The notes beneath the pieces are model-generated. The model was not told where the DNA came from and did not search any database. It saw only the letters and a list, made by a program, of their open reading frames with translations. A DNA stretch of 64,000 nt from Rhizobium vallis (GTDB taxonomy: Bacteria > Pseudomonadota > Alphaproteobacteria > Rhizobiales > Rhizobiaceae). A program made the translations under genes and the position numbers. Each line of letters starts with the position of its first letter. The first letter of the stretch is position 1. Shown in pieces: positions 20,593 to 30,319 of the stretch. The stretch is from positions 186,001 through 250,000 of the forward strand of contig NZ_ML133688.1 in the NCBI RefSeq assembly GCF_003985155.1, written 5' to 3'.

Positions 20593-21292
20593 GACCGACG
20601 AGCTTGCCCTGAACCTTGACGCGATCCGGCCCGAAGATACGGGTCTCGTAGGCCGGATTGGCTGCTTCCAGCGCGATCGAGGCGCCCTTGCGGCGGAAGC
20701 GCTTCAACGTCGCTTCCTCGTCATCGACGAGGGCGACGACGATGTCGCCAGGGCTTGCGGTGCTGCCGTTGCGGATGATCACGGTGTCGCCGTCGAAGAT
20801 GCCGGCGTCGATCATCGAATCGCCCTTGACCTCCAGCGCATAATGTTCGCCGGAACCGAGCATGTCGGCCGGAACGACGATGTCGTGCGTATTGTTCTGG
20901 ATCGCCGAGATCGGAACGCCGGCGGCGATCCGGCCCATGACCGGCACGGAGATCGAGTTGCCGTTATCGGCAACGGGCTTTACGGGAGCGGGCGCTGCAA
21001 CCGGCTGGGGCTTGCCGAGGCTGCCCTCGATGACGCTCGGTGAAAAGCCGCGCCGAGGCTGAATACTGGGGCTGTAGGCCTCCGGAAGCTTGATGACCTC
21101 AAGCGCGCGGGCGCGATTCGGTAGGCGGCGAATGAAACCTCGCTCCTCGAGTGCCGTGATCAGGCGGTGAATGCCGGATTTAGAAGCCAGGTCCAGAGCG
21201 TCTTTCATTTCGTCGAAAGACGGCGGAACGCCGGATTCCTTCATGCGCTCATGGATGAATAGGAGAAGCTCCTGTTGTTTGCGCGTGAGCAT
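20573..21292 (-). CDS. lexA: LexA repressor
   Basis: A 239-residue SOS repressor and self-cleaving S24 peptidase. The N-terminal winged helix spans residues 1-65 ([16 protein letters not shown] at the start). The cleavage site is Ala124-Gly125 in GRIAAGVP; the catalytic Ser159 is in VKGDSMID and Lys197 in EATLKRF. I chose the ATG at 21292 (MLTRKQQ), the normal family start; a frame 18 residues longer reaches into the operator region. A GTTC-N7-GTTC box sits 48 bases upstream, so it is probably autoregulated. Confidence 0.97.
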   Translation of the reverse strand: MLTRKQQELLLFIHERMKESGVPPSFDEMKDALDLASKSGIHRLITALEERGFIRRLPNRARALEVIKLPEAYSPSIQPRRGFSPSVIEGSLGKPQPVAAPAPVKPVADNGNSISVPVMGRIAAGVPISAIQNNTHDIVVPADMLGSGEHYALEVKGDSMIDAGIFDGDTVIIRNGSTASPGDIVVALVDDEEATLKRFRRKGASIALEAANPAYETRIFGPDRVKVQGKLVGLIRRYH

Positions 21293-21339
21293 CGACGTCA
21301 GACCCCGTGATTGAAACAAATCCAGAACAGACACTATAT

Positions 21340-21354
21340 GTTCCATATGTGTTC
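21340..21354 (-). promoter_or_regulatory. LexA (SOS) box
   Basis: GTTC (21340-21343), seven bases, GTTC (21351-21354): an exact match to the direct-repeat operator GTTC-N7-GTTC established for LexA in alphaproteobacteria. It lies 48 bases ahead of the lexA start codon, where it would allow autorepression. The plus-strand VOC gene begins 138 bases on the other side and is less likely to be controlled by it. Confidence 0.85.
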
Positions 21355-21491
21355 CGCAAGTAGCTAAATTTCCGTAAAACTTCGCATCAACTCGTTGAGA
21401 TTTTTATTTTCATTCGCCGGATCGCCGGGCAAGTCTTGAATTCAGGCGGTCGCTGCTGCACATCTCTTGCCATCTCAGGGAGAGGGATATC

Positions 21492-22388
21492 ATGAACGCG
21501 CATTCCGCCACCCCGCACCCGCTGGACCATATCGTGCTGCCCGTCGTCAATATCGACCTGGCGCGAGAGAGGCTCGGCAAGCTCGGCTTCACCGTCGCCG
21601 CCGATGCGCGCCATCCCTTCGGAACGGAAAACGCCTGCGTCTTCTTTGCCGACAAAACCTATCTGGAGCCGCTCGGCGTCGCGAGCGTCGAAGAGAGCGA
21701 CGCATCGGCGCGGAAAGGCAATGTCTTCACCGCCCGCAACCAGGCCTTCCGCTTCCGCTGCGGCGAGGAGGGGCTTTCGGCAATCGTCTTCGCCACCGAA
21801 GATTCTGCCCGCGATCATAAGAAGTTCGCCAGCACGGGATCGAGCGCGGGCGAGATGCTGGAGTTCAGCCGGCTGATGAAGATGCCTGATGGTTCCGAGA
21901 GCGTCGGCAGCTTCAAATTGGCCTTCGCGAGCGATCTGCGTGCGCCTGATCTCTTGCTTTTCACCTGTCAGCGCATCAATCCGCTTCCGGCCGATCGTGG
22001 TGCGCTGGAGAAACATGCCAATGGCGTCACCGCCATTGCCGAGGTGGTGCTTTGCGCGCCGGAACCGGCCGCGTTCGGCGCCTTGGTCAGCCTCGTCGCT
22101 GGGCAATCGACAATCGAGAAAACTGGTTTCGGCGTCAATATCGCTGCATCGAATGCCAAGATCAGCCTGATGACGCCGGAAGGGCTGGAAGCCTATTTCG
22201 AGATTGCCGTCTCACCCGCCGAGCGTGGCCTGCGCGGCCGGGCGATCCTCTTCAATGTCGGCGATCTTGCCGTGACAGAAGCGCATTTGGCTGCTAACGG
22301 GGTGACCTACACGCGCAAGAACGATCGCATTCTGGTGAAGCCCGCGCCCGGTCAGGGCACGCTCTTCGCCTTCGAGGAAAAACGATGA
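21492..22388 (+). CDS. VOC-family (glyoxalase-like domain) protein
   Basis: A 298-residue protein with two tandem glyoxalase/VOC-type modules. The first opens with [25 protein letters not shown], the classic VOC start carrying a possible metal-binding His, and the second half has [16 protein letters not shown]. Proteins with this long two-module form belong to the glyoxalase-like group and are usually of unknown substrate. The ATG at 21492 has AGGGAGAGGG ahead of it. Its TGA overlaps the kdsA ATG, so the two are co-translated, although no link to Kdo synthesis is known. Confidence 0.8.
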   Translation: MNAHSATPHPLDHIVLPVVNIDLARERLGKLGFTVAADARHPFGTENACVFFADKTYLEPLGVASVEESDASARKGNVFTARNQAFRFRCGEEGLSAIVFATEDSARDHKKFASTGSSAGEMLEFSRLMKMPDGSESVGSFKLAFASDLRAPDLLLFTCQRINPLPADRGALEKHANGVTAIAEVVLCAPEPAAFGALVSLVAGQSTIEKTGFGVNIAASNAKISLMTPEGLEAYFEIAVSPAERGLRGRAILFNVGDLAVTEAHLAANGVTYTRKNDRILVKPAPGQGTLFAFEEKR

Positions 22389-23230
22389 GCACCGACACGA
22401 ATTCCGAAGTCAAAATCGGCCAAGGCGACGCCCAGGTCACCTTCTCCAATACCGGCCGCCTGTCGCTGATTGCCGGCCCTTGCCAGATGGAAAGCCGCGA
22501 TCACGCCTTCATGATGGCCGGTGCGCTGAAGGAGATGACTGACAAGCTCGGCATCGGCCTCGTCTACAAGAGCTCCTTCGACAAGGCGAACCGCACCTCG
22601 CTTTCGGCCGAGCGCGGCATTGGGCTTGAGAAGGGCATGGAGATCTTTGCCGACCTCAAGAAGGAATTCGGCTTCCCCGTCATCACCGACGTCCATACCG
22701 CCGAGCAATGCGCCGAAGTGGCAAAGACCGTCGATGTCCTGCAGATCCCGGCCTTCCTCTGCCGCCAGACCGACCTTCTCATCGCTGCCGCCAAGACCGG
22801 CCGCGTCGTCAACGTCAAGAAGGGCCAGTTCCTCGCGCCCTGGGATATGAAAAACGTTCTGAAGAAGCTGAACGCCAGCGGCAATCCGAATGTGCTGCTC
22901 TGCGAGCGCGGCGCCTCCTTCGGTTACAATACTTTGGTTTCCGACATGCGCTCGCTGCCGATCATGGCGGCGATGGGCGCCCCTGTCGTTTTCGATGCAA
23001 CGCATTCAGTGGCACAGCCTGGCGGGCAGGGCGATTCCTCTGGCGGCCAGCGGGAATTCGTCGAAACGCTGGCGCGCGCGGCGGTGGCTGCGGGCATTGC
23101 GGGCCTTTTCGTCGAAACCCATCAGGATCCCGATAACGCGCCTTCCGATGGCCCGAACATGGTCTATCTCAGGGACATGCCGCGGCTCCTCGAAAAGCTG
23201 CTTGCCTTCGACACTGTGGCCAAGAGCTGA
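22385..23230 (+). CDS. kdsA: 3-deoxy-8-phosphooctulonate synthase
   Basis: A 281-residue enzyme that condenses phosphoenolpyruvate with arabinose 5-phosphate to make Kdo 8-phosphate for the LPS inner core. Signatures: [14 protein letters not shown] near residue 33, [21 protein letters not shown], and [14 protein letters not shown] near residue 205. It starts in the stop of the VOC gene. eno, which makes phosphoenolpyruvate, follows after 141 bases with a hairpin between. Confidence 0.96.
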   Translation: MSTDTNSEVKIGQGDAQVTFSNTGRLSLIAGPCQMESRDHAFMMAGALKEMTDKLGIGLVYKSSFDKANRTSLSAERGIGLEKGMEIFADLKKEFGFPVITDVHTAEQCAEVAKTVDVLQIPAFLCRQTDLLIAAAKTGRVVNVKKGQFLAPWDMKNVLKKLNASGNPNVLLCERGASFGYNTLVSDMRSLPIMAAMGAPVVFDATHSVAQPGGQGDSSGGQREFVETLARAAVAAGIAGLFVETHQDPDNAPSDGPNMVYLRDMPRLLEKLLAFDTVAKS

Positions 23231-23277
23231 CAGTCAAAGGCCTGACATGATCGTGCTGTAGCCACGATGGGATACGC

Positions 23278-23324
23278 AATAGAAGGTGCCGTAATGCAGC
23301 ATTGTAATTTGCGCACCTTCTATT
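23278..23324 (+). promoter_or_regulatory. Long perfect hairpin between kdsA and eno
   Basis: Twelve bases at 23278-23289 (AATAGAAGGTGC) pair perfectly with 23313-23324. The 23-base loop contains a smaller AATGC/GCATT hairpin. It lies 48 bases ahead of the eno ATG. No T run follows, so an operator, a processing site or a leader structure is more likely than a terminator. Confidence 0.5.
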
Positions 23325-23326
23325 AA

Positions 23327-24646
<1,320 letters not shown>

Positions 24647-24670
24647 TTGGATCTGATTTTCAAGACTCCA

Positions 24671-24698
24671 CCCGCGCCCTTACGGGCGCGGGTTTTTT
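24671..24698 (+). terminator. Rho-independent terminator of eno
   Basis: CCCGCGCCC (24671-24679) pairs with GGGCGCGGG (24684-24692) over a TTAC loop and is followed by six T. This is a textbook intrinsic terminator, and a second T-rich stretch follows at about 24703. Confidence 0.9.
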
Positions 24699-24745
24699 GT
24701 TGCTCTTTTTTAGAGTCAACGAACGGTTAATCTCTGCGCGCTAGA

Positions 24746-24770
24746 TTGAACGAATTGGTAATGCGTTCAA
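24746..24770 (+). promoter_or_regulatory. Inverted repeat ahead of ftsB
   Basis: TTGAACG (24746-24752) and CGTTCAA (24764-24770) form a perfect 7-base inverted repeat with an 11-base spacer, ending 12 bases before the ftsB ATG. It could be an operator or a leader hairpin around the ribosome binding region. Confidence 0.35.
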
Positions 24771-24782
24771 GAGCATGCGTGT

Positions 24783-25103
24783 ATGTGGACAAAGCATCAT
24801 AAGAAGAGAAGAATCGGTCGCTTCGTCATTCCGGCCATGACGGTCGCCTTCCTTTCCTACTTCGGTTATCATTGCATCCATGGCGATTACGGCCTGCGCG
24901 CGACGGAGACGTTCGAGCATCAGCGTATCGCGCGCGAAAAAGAGCTTGCAGTCTTGAAGGCGAAGCGCGAACATCTGGAAAGTCAGGTCGCGCTGCTCAG
25001 TGACGGTTCGCTCGACAAGGACATGCTGGACGAAAAGGCGCGTTATCAACTCAATATGTCGCGCGCGGACGAGATCGTCATATTCAACCACTATTCCAAT
25101 TAA
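24783..25103 (+). CDS. ftsB: Septum formation initiator (FtsB/DivIC family)
   Basis: A 106-residue bitopic membrane protein. A short basic cytoplasmic start (TKHHKKRRIGRF) is followed by one membrane segment near residues 16-32 and then a coiled coil (REKELAVLKAKREHLESQVALL). FtsB works with FtsL and FtsQ in the divisome and helps switch on septal wall synthesis. Its position between eno and pdhA is the order commonly seen in alphaproteobacteria. The ATG at 24783 fits the family length. Confidence 0.85.
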   Translation: MWTKHHKKRRIGRFVIPAMTVAFLSYFGYHCIHGDYGLRATETFEHQRIAREKELAVLKAKREHLESQVALLSDGSLDKDMLDEKARYQLNMSRADEIVIFNHYSN

Positions 25104-25196
25104 CCGGAAACAGGTTAATTGTGATTTTCGACGTTTAATCAACAATTTAGCGCCGAATACGAGCCATGCAATTATGGCATTGCTGTGGTCATGTTT

Positions 25197-25242
25197 CTTC
25201 CCTATGGTACGCGGCACCGAGAACCGACAAACCATAGGGAGG
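25197..25242 (+). promoter_or_regulatory. pdhA leader hairpin that covers the Shine-Dalgarno
   Basis: The arms CCCTATGGT (25200-25208) and ACCATAGGG (25231-25239) pair perfectly, and the stem extends to 12 bases (25197-25208 with 25231-25242) with one T-G wobble, around a 22-base loop. The right arm contains most of the ribosome binding site AGGGAGGG (25236-25243) of pdhA, whose ATG is at 25248. When folded, it would hide the site; alternatively the DNA repeat may be an operator. Confidence 0.55.
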
Positions 25243-25247
25243 GTTGA

Positions 25248-26294
25248 ATGGCGCCGCGAAAGACCGCGACCGTTTCCAGCCGCAAAACAGCAGCAAAACC
25301 CACAGCGAAAGCATCGAATGGCGGCCCGGTAGCCGACTTCGACCGCGATGAGGAGCTCAAGGCCTATCGCGAGATGCTGCTGATCCGCCGCTTCGAGGAG
25401 AAGGCCGGTCAACTTTACGGCATGGGCTTCATCGGCGGTTTTTGTCACCTCTACATTGGTCAGGAAGCTGTCGTCGTCGGCATGCAGATGGCGCAGAAGG
25501 AAGGTGACCAGGTCATCACCGCCTATCGCGACCACGGCCACATGCTCGCAACCGGCATGGAAGCGCGCGGCGTCATGGCAGAGCTGACCGGCCGCCGCAG
25601 CGGCTATTCCCACGGGAAGGGCGGCTCGATGCACATGTTCTCGAAGGAGAAGCATTTCTACGGCGGCCATGGCATCGTCGGCGCCCAGGTTTCGCTCGGA
25701 ACGGGTCTTGCCTTTGCAAACCACTATCGTGGCAATGGCAATGTCTCCATCGCCTATTTCGGCGACGGTGCCGCCAACCAGGGCCAGGTTTACGAGAGCT
25801 TCAATATGGCGGCTCTCTGGAAGCTGCCGATCGTCTATATCGTCGAAAACAACCGTTACGCCATGGGCACTTCGACGGCTCGTGCCACCGCGCAGTCGAA
25901 CTACTCCCTTCGCGGATCCGGCTTCGGCATCCCCGGCATTCAGGTCGACGGCATGGACGTTCGCGCCGTCAAGGCGGCGGCTGACGAGGCGCTCGAACAC
26001 TGCCGTTCCGGCAAAGGCCCGATCATTCTTGAAATGCTGACCTATCGTTATCGCGGCCACTCCATGTCCGACCCGGCGAAGTATCGCTCCAAGGAGGAAG
26101 TGCAGAAGATGCGCTCCGAGCAGGATCCGATCGAGCAGGTGAAGGCGCGCCTCATCGAGAAGGGCTGGGCTTCCGAAGACGATCTGAAGGCGATCGACAA
26201 GGATGTCCGTGACATCGTCGCCGACAGCGCCGACTTCGCCCAGGCCGATCCGGAGCCGGATGCATCCGAGCTCTACACCGACATTCTGCTCTAA
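25248..26294 (+). CDS. pdhA: Pyruvate dehydrogenase E1 component, alpha subunit
   Basis: A 348-residue thiamine-diphosphate enzyme subunit that decarboxylates pyruvate and passes the acetyl group to E2. A low-complexity basic start (residues 1-25) precedes the E1 alpha core with [23 protein letters not shown], the ThDP motif starting [20 protein letters not shown], and the phosphorylation-loop-like [15 protein letters not shown]. It begins the operon pdhA-pdhB-pdhC; the gap to pdhB is 16 bases. Confidence 0.97.
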   Translation: MAPRKTATVSSRKTAAKPTAKASNGGPVADFDRDEELKAYREMLLIRRFEEKAGQLYGMGFIGGFCHLYIGQEAVVVGMQMAQKEGDQVITAYRDHGHMLATGMEARGVMAELTGRRSGYSHGKGGSMHMFSKEKHFYGGHGIVGAQVSLGTGLAFANHYRGNGNVSIAYFGDGAANQGQVYESFNMAALWKLPIVYIVENNRYAMGTSTARATAQSNYSLRGSGFGIPGIQVDGMDVRAVKAAADEALEHCRSGKGPIILEMLTYRYRGHSMSDPAKYRSKEEVQKMRSEQDPIEQVKARLIEKGWASEDDLKAIDKDVRDIVADSADFAQADPEPDASELYTDILL

Positions 26295-26310
26295 TCGGGG
26301 GAGGGAACCC

Positions 26311-27693
26311 ATGCCTATCGATATCCTCATGCCCGCCCTCTCTCCGACGATGGAAGAAGGCACGCTGTCCAAATGGCTGAAGCAGGAAGGTGACAAGGTC
26401 ACATCAGGCGACGTGATTGCCGAAATCGAAACCGACAAGGCGACGATGGAAGTCGAAGCCGTCGACGAAGGCGTCATCGGCAAGCTGCTGGTCGATGCCG
26501 GCACCGAAGGCGTCAAGGTCAACACCAAGATTGCCGTGCTGCTGCAGGATGGCGAATCCGCTTCGGACATTTCCGTAGCCAAGCCGGCCGCGGCCGCTCC
26601 GCAAGTTGCTCAGGAAGAGAAGCCGACCAACACCGGTTCTGCTTCCGCACCGCTTCCGGCAGAGCCGAAGGCCGTCGTTCCGAACGATCCCGAAATTCCG
26701 GCCGGCACCGAAATGGTGTCGATGACGGTGCGCGAAGCGCTTCGCGACGCCATGGCCGAAGAAATGCGCGCTAGCGACGACGTCTTCGTCATGGGTGAGG
26801 AAGTTGCCGAATACCAGGGCGCCTACAAGGTCACTCAAGGCCTGCTGCAGGAATTCGGTCCGCGCCGCGTCATCGATACGCCGATTACCGAGCACGGTTT
26901 TGCCGGCGTCGGCGTCGGCGCCGCAATGGCGGGCCTTCGCCCGATCGTCGAATTCATGACCTTCAACTTCGCCATGCAGGCGATTGACCACATCATCAAC
27001 TCGGCCGCCAAGACGCTCTATATGTCTGGCGGCCAGATGGGCGCTCCGATCGTTTTCCGCGGCCCGAACGGCGCTGCGGCCCGCGTCGGCGCCCAGCACA
27101 GCCAGGATTATGCTGCCTGGTACAGTGCAATCCCCGGCCTCAAGGTCGTCATGCCCTACACGGCATCCGACGCCAAGGGCCTGCTCAAGGCTGCGATCCG
27201 TGATCCGAACCCGGTCATCTTCCTCGAAAACGAAATTCTCTACGGCCAGCACTTCGACGTGCCGAAGCTCGACAATTTCGTGCTGCCGATCGGCAAGGCC
27301 CGCATCCACCGTCCGGGCAAGGATGTCACGGTCGTCTCCTTCGGCATCGGCATGACCTACGCGACCAAGGCGGTGGCCGAACTCGAGAAGATCGGCATCG
27401 ATGTCGAACTGATCGACCTTCGCACCATCCGTCCGATGGATCTTCCCACCGTTATCGAATCGGTGAAGAAGACCGGTCGTCTGGTTACCGTCGAAGAGGG
27501 CTATCCGCAGTCGTCGGTCGGCACCGAAATCGCCACCCGCGTCATGCAGCAGGCCTTCGATTATCTCGATGCGCCGATCCTGACGATCGCCGGCAAAGAC
27601 GTACCAATGCCTTACGCCGCCAATCTCGAAAAGCTGGCGCTTCCGAACGTCGGCGAAGTCGTCGATGCGGTGAAGGCCGTTTGTTACAAATAA
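26311..27693 (+). CDS. pdhB: Pyruvate dehydrogenase E1 component, beta subunit with N-terminal lipoyl domain
   Basis: A 460-residue protein. Residues 1-80 are a lipoyl domain with the modified Lys43 in [10 protein letters not shown]; a flexible Ala/Pro linker (about 85-130) leads to the E1 beta transketolase-like domains, with [20 protein letters not shown] and later [19 protein letters not shown] lipoyl domain on E1 beta, as well as on E2, is a feature of alphaproteobacterial PDH (family knowledge). I use the ATG at 26311 with GGGGGAGGG ahead; the longer open frame is pdhA in another frame. Confidence 0.97.
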   Translation: MPIDILMPALSPTMEEGTLSKWLKQEGDKVTSGDVIAEIETDKATMEVEAVDEGVIGKLLVDAGTEGVKVNTKIAVLLQDGESASDISVAKPAAAAPQVAQEEKPTNTGSASAPLPAEPKAVVPNDPEIPAGTEMVSMTVREALRDAMAEEMRASDDVFVMGEEVAEYQGAYKVTQGLLQEFGPRRVIDTPITEHGFAGVGVGAAMAGLRPIVEFMTFNFAMQAIDHIINSAAKTLYMSGGQMGAPIVFRGPNGAAARVGAQHSQDYAAWYSAIPGLKVVMPYTASDAKGLLKAAIRDPNPVIFLENEILYGQHFDVPKLDNFVLPIGKARIHRPGKDVTVVSFGIGMTYATKAVAELEKIGIDVELIDLRTIRPMDLPTVIESVKKTGRLVTVEEGYPQSSVGTEIATRVMQQAFDYLDAPILTIAGKDVPMPYAANLEKLALPNVGEVVDAVKAVCYK

Positions 27694-27708
27694 GGGGAGG
27701 GTATTTCG

Positions 27709-29058
27709 ATGCCGATCAATATCACGATGCCCGCCCTCTCTCCGACCATGGAGGAAGGCAATCTTTCCAAATGGCTGGTCAAGGAAGGCGACACGGTCAA
27801 GTCTGGCGATGTGATCGCCGAGATCGAGACCGACAAGGCGACGATGGAAGTCGAAGCCGTCGATGAAGGCACGGTCGCCAAGCTGGTCGTTCCGGCCGGC
27901 ACCGAAGGCGTCAAGGTCAACGCGCTGATCGCGGTTCTCGCCGCCGATGGCGAGGATGTCTCGGCTGCCGCAAGCGGCGCGGGTTCAGCCGCTCCGGCGC
28001 CGAAAGCGGAAGCTGCGCCGAAGGCTGATGCCGCGCCGACCCAGTCTGCACCGGCTCCGGTTGCAGCGCCTGCACCCGCCGCGGTGTCGGTTGATGGCAA
28101 CCGCACCTTCTCCTCGCCGCTCGCCCGTCGTCTCGCCAAGGAAGCCGGCATCGATCTTTCGGCAGTCGCTGGTTCCGGCCCGCATGGCCGCGTCGTCAAG
28201 AGCGATATCGAAGCAGTCGTTGCCGGTGGTGGTGCCAAGGCTGCCGCGGCACCTGCCGCTGCTGCCTCCGCTCCGCAGGCCGCCGCTGCGCCGGCTCCGG
28301 CCGCTGCAGCGCCGAAGGGCGCATCGGAAGAAGCCGTGCTCAAGCTCTTCGAGCCGGGCTCCTACGAACTCGTGCCGCATGACGGCATGCGCAAGACGAT
28401 CGCCAGGCGCCTGGTCGAATCCAAGCAGACGATCCCGCATTTCTACGTCAGTGTCGATTGCGAACTCGATGCGCTTCTGGCGCTCCGTGCCCAGTTGAAC
28501 GATGCGGCTCCCCGCAAGGACAACGCCCCGGCCTACAAGCTCTCTGTCAACGACATGGTCATCAAGGCCATGGCGCTGGCGCTGCGCGATGTTCCGGATG
28601 CCAATGTCTCCTGGACCGACACCAACATGGTCAAGCACAAGCACGCCGATGTCGGCGTCGCCGTCTCGATCCCCGGCGGCCTGATCACGCCGATCATCCG
28701 CAAGGCCGAAGAAAAGACCCTGTCGACGATCTCCAACGAGATGCGTGACCTCGGCAAGCGGGCCAAGGACCGCAAGCTGAAGCCGGAGGAATATCAGGGC
28801 GGCACCAGCTCGGTTTCGAACATGGGCATGATGGGCGTGAAGAACTTCGCAGCCGTCGTCAACCCGCCGCATGCGACGATCCTCGCGGTCGGTGCCGGCG
28901 AGCAACGGGTCGTCGTCAGGAAGGGCGAAATGGCAGTCGCCACCGTGATGTCAGTCACGCTCTCGACCGACCATCGCTGCGTCGACGGCGCGCTCGGCGC
29001 CGAGCTGCTCCAGGCCTTCAAGGGCTACATCGAGAACCCGATGGGCATGCTCGTCTGA
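27709..29058 (+). CDS. pdhC: Pyruvate dehydrogenase E2 component (dihydrolipoamide acetyltransferase)
   Basis: A 449-residue protein that transfers the acetyl group to CoA and forms the complex core. Order: lipoyl domain (1-80, Lys43), Ala/Pro linker, peripheral subunit-binding domain (about 133-170, [17 protein letters not shown] and [11 protein letters not shown]), second linker, and catalytic domain with NKL-like [14 protein letters not shown] and active-site [14 protein letters not shown] near the C-terminus. The ATG at 27709 follows GGGGAGGG. The lipoyl domain is strikingly like that of pdhB just upstream. Confidence 0.97.
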   Translation: MPINITMPALSPTMEEGNLSKWLVKEGDTVKSGDVIAEIETDKATMEVEAVDEGTVAKLVVPAGTEGVKVNALIAVLAADGEDVSAAASGAGSAAPAPKAEAAPKADAAPTQSAPAPVAAPAPAAVSVDGNRTFSSPLARRLAKEAGIDLSAVAGSGPHGRVVKSDIEAVVAGGGAKAAAAPAAAASAPQAAAAPAPAAAAPKGASEEAVLKLFEPGSYELVPHDGMRKTIARRLVESKQTIPHFYVSVDCELDALLALRAQLNDAAPRKDNAPAYKLSVNDMVIKAMALALRDVPDANVSWTDTNMVKHKHADVGVAVSIPGGLITPIIRKAEEKTLSTISNEMRDLGKRAKDRKLKPEEYQGGTSSVSNMGMMGVKNFAAVVNPPHATILAVGAGEQRVVVRKGEMAVATVMSVTLSTDHRCVDGALGAELLQAFKGYIENPMGMLV

Positions 29059-29077
29059 TAGCGAAGCGGAGGCGGAA

Positions 29078-29719
29078 ATGACCAAGACCGTTCTTTGCTA
29101 TGGTGACTCGCTGACCTGGGGTTATGACGCCGAGACGATCGGTCGTCATGACTACAAGAACCGCTGGCCGAGCGTGCTTCAGGTAGCGCTCGGTAGTGAG
29201 GCGCGCGTCATCGCCGAAGGCCTGAATGGCCGGACGACCGCCTTCGATGACCATCTCGCCGATTGCGACCGCAATGGTGCGCGCGTCCTGCCGACGATCC
29301 TGCAGACGCATGCACCGCTCGATCTCGTTATCCTCCTGCTCGGCACCAATGACATGAAGCCGGTTGTGGCGGGTTCGGCCTTTGCCGCCTGCCAGGGCAT
29401 CAGCCGGCTGGTGCGGCTGATCCGCAATCATGCTTGGCCCTTCGAATTTGATGGGCCGGAGATCCTGATCGTGGCGCCGCCGGCGATCTGCGCGACGGGC
29501 AACGTGCCTTTCGCTGCTTCATTCCCGGGCGGCATCGAGGAATCGGCAAAGCTTGCAACGCTTTACCGCGATCTTGCCGATGAACTCGGTTGTGGCTTTT
29601 TCGACGGCAATTCGGTCGCCAAGACCACACCGATCGATGGCATTCACCTCGATGCGGAGAACACGCGGGCGCTCGGGCGCGGGCTGGAATCGATCGTGCG
29701 GATGATGCTGGGGATCTGA
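29078..29719 (+). CDS. SGNH/GDSL-family hydrolase (arylesterase-like)
   Basis: A 213-residue serine hydrolase. Block I is CYGDSLTWGYD (catalytic Ser near residue 11), the block III Asn is in LGTNDMK near residue 94, and the block V Asp/His pair is DGIHLDAE near residue 191. No signal peptide is visible, so it is probably cytoplasmic. It resembles the arylesterase/acyltransferase group of rhizobia and mycobacteria. It lies 20 bases after pdhC on the same strand, within the PDH gene run, though its substrate and any link to acetyl-CoA are unknown. Confidence 0.85.
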   Translation: MTKTVLCYGDSLTWGYDAETIGRHDYKNRWPSVLQVALGSEARVIAEGLNGRTTAFDDHLADCDRNGARVLPTILQTHAPLDLVILLLGTNDMKPVVAGSAFAACQGISRLVRLIRNHAWPFEFDGPEILIVAPPAICATGNVPFAASFPGGIEESAKLATLYRDLADELGCGFFDGNSVAKTTPIDGIHLDAENTRALGRGLESIVRMMLGI

Positions 29720-29721
29720 GA

Positions 29722-30303
29722 ATGACCTCCTTCATCGCCCTCCGAGCGGCCTCTCGTCGGGATGCCTCGGAGCTGGCGATCCTGGCGGATATCGCATCGC
29801 ATGGCTTCGCCTCCTGGCTTTGGTTCGCCGACGTGGCGGACGGCGTGAGCGATACGCCGCTGGAGCGGGGCCGGCTGAAGATGAGTGAGGAGGAGGCGGT
29901 CGGCGGCTGGAGGGATGCCGTGATCGCCGAGGCCTATGGCGAGGTCGCAGGTGTGGCGATCGGCCATGCGCTGGATGAAAGCATACGCGATATCGAGGCG
30001 ACAGTCCCGGCGACCGGGCCGATGCTCGCCTTGCAGAAAACGGTTGTGGGAAGCTGGTTCATCGGCAGTCTCGGCGTCTATCGCCATCTGCGCGGCATCG
30101 GCATCGGGCAGAGATTGCTGGAAGATCAGATCGAAAGGGCGGATTGCCGTCCCGTCAGTCTCATTACCGCAAGTGATAACGAGGCGGCTCTGTCGCTTTA
30201 TGGAAGAAACGGATTTTTGGAGGCTGCGCGCGCCGATGCCGTGCCGCTCTTCGAAAACAGCAAGAGACACGCGTGGGTGCTCATGACCCGCAGCGCAGCG
30301 TAA
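29722..30303 (+). CDS. GNAT-family N-acetyltransferase
   Basis: A 193-residue protein with a GNAT fold. Motif A reads LGVYRHLRGIGIGQRLLE near residues 115-132, which is the acetyl-CoA pyrophosphate-binding loop, and the C-terminal part has DNEAALSLYGRNGF, typical of motif B. I chose the ATG at 29722 (MTSFIALRAAS), two bases after the hydrolase stop; the longer frame overlaps that gene. It sits between pdhC and lpdA and ends 16 bases ahead of lpdA. The acceptor is unknown. Confidence 0.88.
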   Translation: MTSFIALRAASRRDASELAILADIASHGFASWLWFADVADGVSDTPLERGRLKMSEEEAVGGWRDAVIAEAYGEVAGVAIGHALDESIRDIEATVPATGPMLALQKTVVGSWFIGSLGVYRHLRGIGIGQRLLEDQIERADCRPVSLITASDNEAALSLYGRNGFLEAARADAVPLFENSKRHAWVLMTRSAA

Positions 30304-30319
30304 CAAAGGCAGGAAACAC

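Noticed and set aside
24741..26582. A 613-codon open frame on the minus strand
   Set aside because: It runs antisense through ftsB and pdhA, both clear genes, and has no motif of its own.
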